The notes under the pieces: generated by a model
What the model saw: the letters and a program-made list of their open reading frames with translations, nothing else
Told to the model about the DNA's origin: nothing
Databases searched by the model: none
Translations under genes and position numbers: made by a program
Shown: positions 52,723 through 64,000 of the stretch, in pieces
How the letters are laid out: every line of letters starts with the position of its first letter
How positions within the stretch are numbered: position 1 is the first letter of the stretch
NCBI RefSeq assembly: GCF_000004075.3
Contig: NC_026655.2
Location: 18,647,489-18,711,488 of the forward strand
Reading direction: 5' to 3'
Origin: Cucumis sativus
Taxonomy: Eukaryota > Streptophyta > Magnoliopsida > Cucurbitales > Cucurbitaceae
DNA length: 64,000 bases

Positions 52723-54087
52723 TTAAGATTATTATCATTACTATTATTATTATCATTATCATCATCATTATAAATTTCTCAAGTTCTTATCTTCGGAATA
52801 ATGTAATTTAATTTTTGTGTATTCTTGTCGAATGGAAAATTTTTGTATTGGCTTTTGTATTTTTCGTAATTTTGTGAAATGGTAGATTTCCTTCCATTTC
52901 GCTTACATATAAAAGTTTTCGTTCTTTTTTTTTTGTTATATTGTTGAGATTTATTTTTCTAATTGTGAATTTCATTTCATTTCTAACAGCTTTTAGGTTT
53001 ATATATTATTTATCTTTTTTCTACCTATTGGTTCTTATTCTTTTAATTCCGTTTTATTTGAGATTTTTTCAATCTTGATCCATTTTGATCCACTCTCTAA
53101 AGAGTGACTTTTGTTTTAATTCTCAAAAAATGAAAAATGAAACAATAAACCAAAGCTAAAAGTAAATAATAAACTAAACCTAATTGCGTGTATCATTTTG
53201 TAGATAGGTATTAATTATTGTACTAATTCTAATTAATTATCAATTTATGGAAAGTTTAAAATATGAAATGTTCTCGTGATTAAGGATGATTAAAATTGGA
53301 AAGTGGTTGAATCCTTAGTTAGCATTGATTTTATATATATATATGTATGTATATCCCAATTAATCAATCAATCATTTCTTAGATTTAACTTTGAACCATT
53401 AATAAATTCTACAATATGATTTGATTTAAAACCTCATTTGTTTCCAATTGAGATCAAATTACCATTTTAAAATGGCTACGAAATTATTGTTCTCATCATA
53501 TTTATTTATGATGTCTAAGAAATTGGAAATACATTCGGACTTAAAAAGGTAATTATGGTTTTTTAAAATCTAAAAGCTATTTTAATTAGTTTTTTTTATT
53601 ACTCTTAGCTATACGTCCATATTCCATGGAAATATATGTGAATTGTTAGCTAAAGTAATAAATGCCATTTTGAATTTTTTGTAAACATCAATACTACTTT
53701 TAGGTTATTTAAAATAAAATTAGTGATAATTCATGACACTTGCAAATTTGATCTCTTTAATGAAATTCTATTAGAGAAAAAAAAATCACCACCCATTGAA
53801 CTTCCGGCCTAAGAATAGATATTATATGTTCTTATGTTATATATTCTTAGGTTGATTCATTGTAATTTAATTTATGTAGGAATATTATTATAATATTTTA
53901 CATTAAAAGTGTGATATTACATCTATAGATATGTAGAAAGTGAAATTTTGTATTCCATTTCATTTTTTTTATAATAATTAATTGTCGTTTTTATATTCGT
54001 GTAATTGAGCATTAAATTTTCGACTTCCATTTTGGGTGAATTAGTTAAATGGAGCATTTTTAATATAAAAAATAATTGGAACTTTTT

Positions 54088-54252
54088 ATATAATATTGTA
54101 GTAAAATTTATTCTATTTTCTATAATCTAATTAATTTTTTTTGGTTATGTTTGGTAAATAGTTTTAATGCATATAATATTGTAGTAAAATCTATTCTATT
54201 TTATCTAGTCTAATTAATTTTTTTGGTTATGTTGGGTAAATAGTTTTAATGC
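54088..54252. repeat. 83-bp tandem duplication, slightly diverged
   Basis: ATATAATATTGTAGTAAAAT begins at 54088 and again at 54171. The copies run to TAGTTTTAATGC and differ at a few positions, with one base missing in the second. Confidence 0.85.
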
Positions 54253-54504
54253 TTAACTATTTCAATGAATTTCAATTTTATAAATAATTGAGATGCTCCA
54301 TATATTTCTTGTGATGTGAATTTATTTCTTATGATAAGTTTTAAAACTTTTTTTTAGCAAGATTGAAAAGTTTAGTGAGAAAATTAATTCCAATATTAAA
54401 TATTTCAGATGCTTCGTTAGTTTTGGTTGTATTTCTCTTGTTCACGACAATAAGCCAAATTAGATATCCCATAAAACATTAGTTCTCCGTGATTAAAAAT
54501 AAAA

Positions 54505-54612
54505 ATGTTTGCTATCAAAGTTAAGTTGGTAAACAAAAAAAATCAAGTAATTTAATTTATGTTTGCTATCAAAGTTAAGTTGGTAAACAAAAAAAATCAA
54601 GTAATTTGATTT
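54505..54612. repeat. 54-bp tandem duplication, nearly identical
   Basis: ATGTTTGCTATCAAAGTTAA begins at 54505 and again at 54559. The copies match through AATCAAGTAATTT and differ only near their right ends. Confidence 0.88.
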
Positions 54613-55653
54613 TGATTGTTATATATCAAGGAAGAGCCCATTTTGTTTGCCACTCTTCAAATTTCTATTATATTTTTTCATGTTTTTTTAGGGATGTAAA
54701 TAGTAAGCTTGATCAATAATTAATTTTGTGTTTATCATATGTATTATTTTAAATTTAAAAATGGGCTCCTATCAATCATAAAAGGATCTTCTCAATAATA
54801 ATAATAAAAATACAAACTATTTATACTTTATGGCAAAAAAAACATTAGTAAGTAGTTTTTCGATTCGGCAGTTTTTACGATATTTCTAAAAAAATTAAAA
54901 TTGAAATCTAATAATGTATATTGTATTCCTAAAAACTCTTTTATTTTCATGAACAAATAATTAAAAAATATTGCAAAAAAAGTGATTGAATAATATTTCC
55001 TTAGTACTTAATAACTATGGTTTTTATAAAGAGAAAATATAGTATGCTTAAAAAACTATTTTACAATGCATTTATTTTCATACTTTAAAATACAATTATA
55101 AAATTGTATTTTACGCGTATCCCTCGTGTTGAATGGTACTACCTAGAAGTTGTAATTTGAGTATGTTCACCTATATTTGAATTTAAAAAGAGAAATTTTA
55201 CTTTTTAAAATAGCAATAAATGGAGAAATTAATACATTATTTAAGGGTGAAGAAAAAGTACAAGAAATAGAGCAATAGTTATGAATAGAAAGAAGAAAAA
55301 AAAAACTATTTTTTAAAAAAACATAAATTTACTAATTTTTTATTGCTATATTTAAAGATGTTTCATAAATATATCTGCATCGAAAACAAAGTAGATGAAA
55401 AAAACACTCTTTTGTTTATTGATATTTTTTGTAAGTAAATAAAAAGAGACAACAAGAATGTTTAAAAAATATTTACAAAATATGACGTCGGTAAAATGTA
55501 TAATGTTATATTTTTCAATGATATTTTAATGAATGGTCTAACTTGGTATTTAATTATATTTTTTCAATGATATTTTTAAAAGGTTTTTCTTTCTTTATTT
55601 AAAATAATTTTCCGCTTAAAAATATATAAATAAATAAACAAGGCTATTAAAAA

Positions 55654-55663
55654 TGGCGGGAGG
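55654..55663 (+). promoter_or_regulatory. E2F-like site upstream of RPA2
   Basis: TGGCGGGAGG contains the GGCGGGA core of E2F sites, about 142 bases before the RPA2 start codon and 25 bases after a TATATAAA stretch. Plant DNA-replication genes are commonly S-phase genes under E2F control, so the context supports the call. The flank departs from the best consensus (GAGG instead of GAAA). Confidence 0.5.
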
Positions 55664-55804
55664 GAAGGTGAAGTGGGATTTCTAGGTTTTACCAAAACAA
55701 AATTTCATTTCTCAAACTGCTCTTCAAACTGTTCTTCATCACTCACTTTGATTCTCTTGTAGGGTTCCCATATTCTTCACTCCTAGCGTTACAGAGGAAG
55801 AACG

Positions 55805-58800
55805 ATGTATGCAAGTCAATTCGACGGCAACGCTGCTTTCTCCGGTGGTGGATTTATGCCATCTCAGACCACCCAGGCCCCTGATCATTCATTTTCTCCG
55901 GCCAAAGTACGTTCTATCTTCATATATAATTTTTATATCTCTTTCCGATTCCTCTTACTTCCTTGTTGACTGAAATTGTTACAGCAGTTTGAAAATGATT
56001 CATACTTCGATTGCTAATTAGTTGAATAATAGTTCATTTATTGTTTGGATTTGAAGTCTGTTTCGTATTTGTGTTTTCCCCCCCTGTGTTTTCGCGGTTA
56101 TGGCGTTTTTCTTTCTTTCTTTATTTTTTGTCTTTAGTATATCCTTTAGAGTTTTGATTATTAACGAAATGATGACTTATATATGTGTGTGTAATAATTT
56201 GCAGAATCGGGATGTCCAGGCATTGCTTCCATTAACAGTGAAACAGATAAACGACGCATTTCTGTCTAGTGATGATAAATCAAATTTTGTTATTGATGGT
56301 GTTGATGTTAACAATGTTAGTTTTGGACTTGTATGTTTTGTTTATTTTATGTATTGAGTTGCTTGTTGAGCTGCATTATGTTCAGGTTAAGCTTGTAGGG
56401 ATGGTGCGCAATAGAGCAGGAAGAATTACTGATGTGACTTTTGCGTTAGACGATGGCACTGGGCGGATTGACTGTAGCAAATGGTTTGTTCTTCCCCCCA
56501 CCTCCTCACCCACACCTCTACAAGATGTAGAAAAGTTCAGATTTGTTTCTTATTGATATTGTTCTTTTTTTAACAAATGTGTCTATAGGGTCAATGAAGC
56601 TGCAGATTCAAATGAAGTTGAGGGAATATTGTAATGTTCTTTCTACTCTGTCTTTAATAACTTTTAAAATATTCCCCAAGGATTATAGTACTTCTGTTGC
56701 TGTTATAATATAAAATGTTCATGATTGATTTTTCAACGTTGCCTACCAGAATCTCTTGTGAATTAGGATAGAACTTGTGGAATACACCATGTTGTAGACG
56801 TGGAGTTATACTGTTGTTCTGTAGTTTGAGAAAAATGAACTATATATCTGTAGCCTGTGCTACTACAGGGCATACAAATGCCTCGTGTTTGTCTCAGATA
56901 GCAACTATTGATGGAAAGTAGATCCTGCTTGATACTGAGAAGATGGTCGGTTGGTTTTTGTTGGGTAGAAAGGAAGCCAAGACGGAGTTGCAGAATTTTG
57001 TGGTTGGTAGTTGCTTAGGAGAGAGATCCCAGCTCTCTTGATAGCTGAAGACTTATTACTGTTTTTCTATTCGCCTTTTTTTCCTGAATTCGGACTTTGT
57101 TGCAAGTTTATCGATTTAAAAAGTGTGGTTCTTGCGTATTTTCTGGTTTGAATGCTATTTATTGAAAACAACAGGTCTCCATCAACTTGCAATTATCATT
57201 CATTGAGATGTCACTTGTGGCTCTTCTGGATTATTTTCCCTGTTTAACCTGAAATTAAATCTCTGAAACGATCATTTTGGGGACGACTCTGCTTATTTGG
57301 ACTAATGATGCATTTAATCATCTCTATAATTTATCCCCTTTCAGCTCATGTCATTTAAAAATTTTCATGCTTCAGGGATGGCATGTATGTCCGGGTCCAT
57401 GGCCACTTAAAGAGCTTCCAGGGTAAAAGAACTTTAAATGTCTTTTCTATCAGGTAGTGTATAGTTTTCCCTTGGTTCTTTCTGGGGATTTCTTGGTTTT
57501 GTCATTTCTTTAGGGATTTGAGTTGTGAGTGCATAAACTGTACGAATGCTGTTCTTGAACTGTAGTGGACATTAGTTTATTTTATATTTTTAGCAATTGA
57601 ATTGGATGAGGTACATGAGCAGTTTTTTCAACGAAATGAAATCATTGCGGTGCTTGTTCTCTGCAACTTATGTGCATGAATTCTATACCATTGTGGCTTT
57701 GGGGTTTTGATATGAAGTATTTGGCTTGCAGGCCGGTGACAGACTATAATGAGATCACAAATCACTTCATCGAATCCATATATGTTCATTTTTACAACAC
57801 CAGATTGCGGGTATTAATCAAGTCATTTCAAATTTTTAGTGATATCTTGATTAGGAAAAGTAATATTTCTTGCCTTACCTGCTTCTCCTATTGGGTTATT
57901 GTTTGTGCTGTGCTGATAGAAACAACAAAGTAGTAGTATGACTACTCAGCCACAGATGACAAATCTATCTAATACGCCCATGAAAGTATATCAAGCTCCC
58001 ATTGCAAATCAAGTAAGATCCTTATTCAATTCACGTGTGGTGGGCTACGGTTTACTTATGCAACCTTCTAATGAGCTGTTTTCAGTACACTGGTCAAGCA
58101 GGCGGTGATAGTTGGAAGAGCCTTGAGCAGATGGTCTTAGATTTTTTGCAACTTCCTTCATGCGAGTAAGTCCCTTTTTAACAATGACGCAGATCTTTTA
58201 ATTTCGTCCTCCCTATTTTCATTTTCGTGCTTTTTTGTCTTGAATTTGTAATCTAGATGCATAGTTAAGAAAATAGATGCTTTCTAAGTTGTTTTCTTTC
58301 CCTCACATATGTATATCTTTTTGGTTTTGATGGCTGATGAATGTTTTTTTTTTCTCATCCGTTTTTCTCTCTTTCATGAATTGATCACTAGCTTCTTGAG
58401 ACTCGACCTCCATAGCTTGGTGAATTGTGATTATACTTGTTAGGATCCTTAAATGACTCCAAGCACCAACAGGAAAAGGTTTCTCCTGGATGAGAATTAT
58501 TCGGAAGAGCTGTAGTCCTAATCTAATAAAATGGTTTTTCCTTTTTCTGGAGTAGAGGAGCAGTATATCTAAGTACAGGATTGTACAACATAAACAAAGT
58601 CTAGAACGCTTCTCTCACTAGTTTCTTTCCTCATCGATTTCCTAGTTTAGATTTATTGTTACAGTCTATACATTTATTTTGTATGTAGTTCTGAAAGGGG
58701 CGCACACCGTGATGTCATTGCTCAACAGCTCAAAGTTCCACTAGAGAAGCTCATGTATTACTCTCTTTTTCACTTCTACTCGACAGTAAAACTTATCTTG

Positions 58801-58935
58801 CAAGTAAGGATTGTAACTTAATATTTACCATTTTGGTTATTATTTTGCAGTCCGGCGATGAAAAATCTAGAAGAGGAAGGCCTAATTTACTCAACAACTG
58901 ATGATTTCCACTTCAAATCAACCGCCAACGGTTGA
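55805..58935 (+). CDS. RPA2: Replication protein A 32-kDa subunit (RPA2)
   Basis: Ten exons, all in frame: 55805-55906, 56205-56315, 56386-56483, 56589-56630, 57376-57453, 57732-57810, 57920-58012, 58086-58165, 58689-58754 and 58851-58935, giving 277 residues. RPA2 is the middle subunit of the single-strand DNA binding heterotrimer used in replication, repair and recombination. Residues 1-34 form the flexible N-terminus (MYASQFDGNAAFSGGGFMPS, then SFSPAK) that is phosphorylated in relatives. The OB fold spans about 36-165: VKLVGMVRNRAGRITDVTFALDDGTGRIDCSKW, then DGMYVRVHGHLKSFQGKRTLNVFSIRPV. A Ser/Gln-rich linker follows. The C-terminal winged helix (about 205-277; LEQMVLDFLQLPS, then GLIYSTTDDFHFKST) binds repair partners in known RPA2 proteins. 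ATG 55805 is the first in the likely transcript, and the length matches plant RPA32. Confidence 0.95.
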
Positions 58936-59465
58936 CATTTTTGTTATGGTAACTAAACGAATTAAAGGGAAGTTTTTTTCCTGCCGTTGTTTCGTTTCAT
59001 CTATAGTTTAAGTTGGGTAAATCACTATGGTCAAAATATGATCCTGAAACATCTGTTTTAGCCTTTATAACAGCGATCCAAAATCCCACATGGCTATGCC
59101 TTGTTTATAGTTGATGCAATTATTGTGATGTTTGTTTGTATTGTTCAACATATTTAAAGTGTGCTAATACAGCACAGAGTGCCAGGAGCCTGGAGAGGTG
59201 GATTTGGCTGACTCCAGGACTTCTTTCCAATCCGCAAACAGTAACTTTTTTCCCTTGCGACGTTAGAGGATAGAACACTGTTCATTTTTACATGCATTGC
59301 CAACTAACTCAAAACTTTTAAACCAATAGGTAAATTATATCAAATAACATAATTTAGGAAAAAAACTAAAAATGTAGCACAAGGATAAAATCTTTGTTAA
59401 AATAAGAAAAGTAAGTTGATTAATCAACTAGTAATTTTTTTAAAATGTTAAGTTTGTCCTTCAGT

Positions 59466-59482
59466 TTCTATCATTGATAGAA
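59466..59482. repeat. 17-bp perfect palindrome in a TGATAG-type short repeat
   Basis: TTCTATCA and TGATAGAA are perfect reverse complements around a single base. Further TGATAG and GATAGC words follow through about 59545. From memory, long runs of such CTATCA/TGATAG palindromes are a common dispersed repeat in cucurbits. A simpler form occurs at 36527-36543. Confidence 0.5.
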
Positions 59483-62400
59483 GCTATTATTGATAGTCGA
59501 TATTAATGATAGCAACGGATGATCATATTGATTGATAGTTGTTGTATTGGCCATAAGAACTGATACCTTCTAATTTGAAAATTTTGAAAAAACCATCCAA
59601 ATGGTTGGTTGTACGTGAGTCTTTTTTTTTGTCTTTTTTACTAATTTTTGTATTATATATGTAACTATTTTATTCTTGTACTGTATATTTTATTATATTT
59701 TACTTAAATGTTATACTTAAATGTCATTTATGCAAGTGGTACTCACAGTGTGCTTTCACAGATTGAAACCTGCTAGAACCATGATGCTTATGATCTAAGA
59801 AATATCCTTTTTAGGTTAGGTTCTAAAATATGGGTTCTTTGCTGGATAAATGTTTACCATAAGTGCCTCCACCCCTTATTAGTAACTCTTGGAACCCGTT
59901 TTTTAGGTATCGTTTTGTATAATCATTTGCCTTTTCGTTTTAAAAATTTGTCTACAAACATATCTCACTTTTTAATATTTTTCATTGTTATTTACTTTTG
60001 GTCAATGTTTTCACAATGTAAGTCCAATTTTTAATACTAAAATAACTAGTTTTTAATAACTTAGTTTGTTGGAAGTTTGATTAAGAAATTAAAGAGAAAT
60101 AGCCTTAATTTTCAAAATTTCAAAATGGTTACCATACCAGCCTTTTGACCTTTAATTTTTTGTTTAGTTAATTTCAAATTTACAAACTTAGACCAAAATT
60201 CTATGATAGGAAAAAAGAAGAGGTTTGTGTTGAAAGGTTCTTTTTCTTTTTGGACTACTCCATAAATCTTATTATGAGAGTCGGTTCCTAATTCGGTTCG
60301 AGTTTTTCATCCATTGAAATTGGTTAAATAATAATTATTATTTTCAAGAAAGAAAAGTCGATGTTGAGTTCACATATTTTTAAATTTACATTAAAATGGC
60401 TAATACAGCTCAAATGTTTCTTCTTTTTTTTAAAAAGAAGTCAACTAAACTAAAGTGAAATGGGAATGAACCAAAATGGTGTGTACAAATCTTGAATCCA
60501 AAGAAAAATTCTTATAAAGATGATATTTCTAACTTATCTTGAGTGATAAAATTAGAATCAGAAAAGTAGGAAGTTTTTATTTATAATCTACAAATGTAAA
60601 CTGTAATTACAATCAACTTTACTAAAATGGTTTAGATTCCAAATTTCATTCAATGCTACCCCACCCTACACATAAGTTGTATGTAGAAAAAACTTTAAAG
60701 TAAGAAAACAAAACAAATGCAGATAAACCCTAATCAAAATATTCAATAAAATACATTAAAAAGGCATGTGAAAATCAATGATAAACATATAAAAAAAACA
60801 AAAATAAAACCAGTAACGTGAAGAATCACTCCATCCACATAACTTTTTATTTCATATTTTGACCATAATACAAACATTATTATTTATCCCTTTCTTTTTC
60901 CCCTCTTTCTCAATCTGGAATTTAGCTTCAAGTTCACATTATAAAATAATAATAATAATAATAAAAAAGGAATCATAAAAAGCAAATTCAAACACTGCCC
61001 CGCCGAACTCTCTGCCAATCCTCTTTTTCCTCTTCGCTTTTGTTATACACAAAAAGACAACCTCTCCATTTAATTCCCAATTTTAATTCAATTTTTTATA
61101 ATCTTTTGATTTAAATTTAAAAATAGGATAGCCTTCCCATTTCTTTATTCCTTTATGCATCTTTCTTCTTTTAGACAACCATTCTGTGTCTAAAATCATT
61201 CATTTTTTGTCTCCACGTTTCACTTCTTTATTTATTCCTTTTAGAATTCTAAAAGAAAGAAAAAAGAAAAAAAAAAACATTATCAAACATCATATTTATG
61301 TATATAACATCCACCCTCCATTTATAGAACTCATTGTATCCTTTTTTAAATTCAACCATGTCGGCCAATTTTGTATACATTATCTTCAAGAAAAGAGAGG
61401 TTGATTCTTCATTTGTTACACATGTTTATGACATCATGTGAAATTTTGGGTTAGGTGTACAAATTAAAATAAGGCCCGACAATATGTTGCTAGTGTTTAT
61501 GGAGCTCTAATAGATTTTCATTGGATTTGATTGTTTGGAGATGATAAAACGAATAAACGAATAAACGAAAATGTGTCGTTGACTTCATTTAAACTAAGAT
61601 AAAGTCATAATGTAAATTCGAAATGATTTTAAACGTATTGCTACATTTACAACCACTCTTTTCTTCTTCTTCTTTTCTAGCAATGTAAAAAAGCATGCTT
61701 ACGTAATTTCGTTGCGTGGACAAAAAATTGCATAGTTTTAGAAAAAGATTATAAGCTTAATTTCTTTGGATGTTTATTTTAGTTTATAATCATGTATTTT
61801 GTGTAAACATATATTTTAAATATTTATCGACGTAATTTATGTAATATCGTCAACACGATTAAAAGAAAGATTGTAGGAAAGAGTTTAAAAGAGTTTCATT
61901 TACACGAAGTGGTTTTCTTTGATTTAATGCACATTATGATTTGGGTATTCTCATTAGAGCATAGTAGTACCCTTTAATGATATTATTTCATGCTCTCATA
62001 TACTGTCAATATTAATGATCGTTGGATTATATACCAGTGATTACTTTATGTATTTCCAAAGGATTTTGGATGTGTGTTTTGATTTTTTCTTTCTTTTTTG
62101 TTTTGGATTTGATTTCATCGCATCTAGAATTTGAGATTATTTAATGAGTGGGGGTTTTATTGAGTAAACAGAAAAGATTATCTTTAAAGTTGTTCAGTGA
62201 ATTTATGTCAGTTTTTGTCTGTCAAGTCATAGCTTAAGATGTCATATTGGAGCATTCTAGACGTTAAACTATACCTTTTAAATCTACTAAATTTATTCTC
62301 ACTTATAGTTTTTCTTGTTCTACCTCGTAGTATTGATAAATTGTTACGTTGGAAATGTGAAATATATTTTAATATAGTAAACAAAAAAACCAGAAAGTTA

Positions 62401-63210
62401 TTTTAATGGAGTGAAAACATTTTACCATTTTAATTATATTAGTAAATAAGTTTGGCAATTTTGTAGTGTGTGAAAACAACCTCAAAAATAAATTTTTATT
62501 TTAGTTCTTGGAATGATGGTATGAAAATGTAGTTGATATATCATCAATATCGAGTGTTAAACTGTTGTTATTGTTTTAAAAGTTAAATATTTGTGTGAAA
62601 TTTGAAAATTTTATTTATTACATATCTATTATTCCATCATTTTTAATATGACAAATGACTAAATTTATGACTAACTAGATAACAATTCAAGCATGACTTC
62701 ATACAAGATTTTTTTAAAATTTGTTACAAAATAGCAGGGAATTCAAATAACGCTTGTGTTCCAAAATAAAAATTAAAGTTTTTATTAAAAACATATAAAA
62801 TCAGAGAGGAAAATGATAGATATATGTATAGAAACAATAAGTAGGTTAAATGTTAACACTTTGAAGTTTACTGATTAAATAATTGCATAAATGATTATGT
62901 TATTAAGTTTCATAATAATAATAATAATAGCAAATATATTCAACTTACTTTGCTATTTGTATTTTAAAATTTATTAAAAGCTAGGAAAATTTTATAATAA
63001 AAATAAAAAATAAGAAAAATTATATACATGTAAAAAAAAACAAAATAAATTAAAAGACAAAAGATAGAGAAATGTTGATATATATAATAATATATATATA
63101 TTGAGGGTTTTGCCTTAACAAAGATATATATATATACACACACATATGAATATGAATATGAATATGATATATGAATGCATGCAAGCTCTGACATCCTTGA
63201 ACCTGACACC

Positions 63211-63263
63211 GACACGTGTCCAATTACTAAAAGAGTAATGGGTAAAATTAATGTCCACGTGTC
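63211..63263. promoter_or_regulatory. Paired ABRE/G-box (ACGTGTC) elements
   Basis: GACACGTGTC at 63211-63220 is a perfect palindrome, and CCACGTGTC lies at 63255-63263. The CACGTG cores are 43 bp apart, about four helical turns. ABRE pairs confer response to abscisic acid through bZIP factors. The likely target is a plus-strand gene beyond the window end, since the following sequence looks like a pyrimidine-rich leader. Confidence 0.5.
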
Positions 63264-64000
63264 CTGAGACTAACATGCACTCATGTGGATACCATTACCT
63301 AATCATAATTCATACCCATCCGTCTCTCTCTCTTTTCTACTTTTCCTCTCTCCTTATTTACTTTATTTTTTCTATTTTTATTCTTCTTTTTCACGTTTTT
63401 TTGTTTTTTTCTGTCAATTTTTAGACATTATTTTTATTGACCTACTTAATAACCTATGCATCAGTTATATATTAAACTAGCTAGATTGAAATAAATATCT
63501 GATATTTTTATATTTAAAGTTAGGATTGAAATATTTTTCAATTGGTTAATATATCCCTAAATTCATAGTGTAACATCTTTATACATATACATAAAACACA
63601 ACTTTATCATTTCTAAAACTGCACAATTATTTATTTTGATTCAGTATATATAACTAAAATATCAAGAATAATATTTTTATTTTTTATTTTATGTAGTTAT
63701 AAAAAATTAATGAGCTTGACTTGGGATAATAACATGAAATTACTTTTTTTAAGTTAGATATTTGATACTCTAATTAATTTTACAATTATGAATTATCAAA
63801 TAAACAAAGGATTGGGATATATTTATTAATTGAAATCAATTTATTCCCTTCAAGTTTTTTAAATTTGAAAATTGTCAAATTAAAAGTAATTTAAATTTGT
63901 ACATAACTACCTTGGCTTATAACTTATAACAAAGCTTAGCAATAACAAATTAAAATTTGCCACAATATCTTTTTAACAGTTCAATTATGTCACATTATTA

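Larger units (their letters stand above)
52727..55620. other. Spacer between second VPFxWE gene and RPA2
   Basis: A trinucleotide ATT/ATC repeat (about 52727-52775) lies in the 3'UTR of the preceding gene. Two small tandem duplications occur at 54088-54252 and 54505-54612. The rest is AT-rich without a supported gene. Confidence 0.55.
58936..64000. other. Right-end region without supported gene
   Basis: The first few hundred bases are the RPA2 3' flank. A palindromic short repeat lies at 59466-59482. A pyrimidine-rich, less AT-rich stretch at about 60990-61060 and another at 63320-63450 resemble leaders, but no coding region follows within the window. Microsatellites occur at about 60945-60964 (AAT)n, 63080-63130 (AT-rich) and 63147-63170 (GAATAT)n. 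A paired ABRE/G-box lies at 63211-63263. Confidence 0.5.

Noticed and set aside
62964-63215. 83-residue minus-strand frame rich in Tyr, Ile and Ser
   Set aside because: It translates GAATAT and TATATA microsatellites; low complexity, not a gene.

Overview
This is a nuclear fragment of a flowering-plant (eudicot) genome. The base composition is very AT-rich, genes have GT-AG introns and promoters carry plant elements. The encoded proteins are plant-type: a TPLATE-complex muniscin, a class II cytochrome P450 reductase, small VPFxWE proteins and a plant initiator tRNA-Met. From memory, the reductase N-terminus and the short TGATAG-type palindromic repeats fit Cucurbitaceae best. That placement is an inference.

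The left 30 kb is gene-rich. Positions 1-483 hold the C-terminal end of a BCS1/AATP1-type AAA-ATPase that starts outside the window. A five-exon gene at 7.4-11.0 kb encodes a syntaxin-6-like N-terminal domain protein with a C-terminal membrane anchor but no visible SNARE helix. An uninterrupted 645-codon gene at 13.9-15.9 kb encodes TML, the TPLATE-complex muniscin of clathrin-mediated endocytosis. A minus-strand Ser-rich plant-specific protein lies at 19.4-20.2 kb. A six-exon HAD phosphatase of the glycerol-3-phosphatase type lies at 24.4-28.3 kb. From memory, AAA-ATPase, TML and GPP neighbours also occur together in Arabidopsis around At5g57440-At5g57480, so this looks like an ancient conserved block.

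An initiator tRNA-Met at 29.6 kb is followed directly by two independent perfect or near-perfect tandem duplications. At 30.4-35.05 kb an 18-exon minus-strand gene encodes a complete 708-residue NADPH-cytochrome P450 reductase. I rebuilt its exon chain, and every junction keeps the frame.

From 35.4 to 48.9 kb I find no gene. The interval holds AT-rich sequence, LTR-like and SINE-like remnants, a diverged 1.2-kb tandem duplication at 39.6-41.9 kb and an orphan promoter-like island at 44.6 kb. Two single-exon paralogues of a VPFxWExQPGxPK protein family follow at 49.1 and 52.2 kb. A ten-exon gene at 55.8-58.9 kb encodes the 32-kDa subunit of replication protein A (RPA2), with an E2F-like site just upstream. 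From 59 kb to the end there is no supported gene; a paired ABRE/G-box near 63.2 kb may belong to a gene beyond the window.

The genes do not form one pathway; they are independent housekeeping and regulatory loci: membrane traffic, phosphatase metabolism, P450 electron supply, translation initiation and DNA replication. I found no bacterial-type system, CRISPR array, biosynthetic cluster or clearly new multi-gene system. The most interesting items are the SNARE-less syntaxin relative, the two possible starts of the phosphatase, a hairpin in the reductase leader and the repeat structures.
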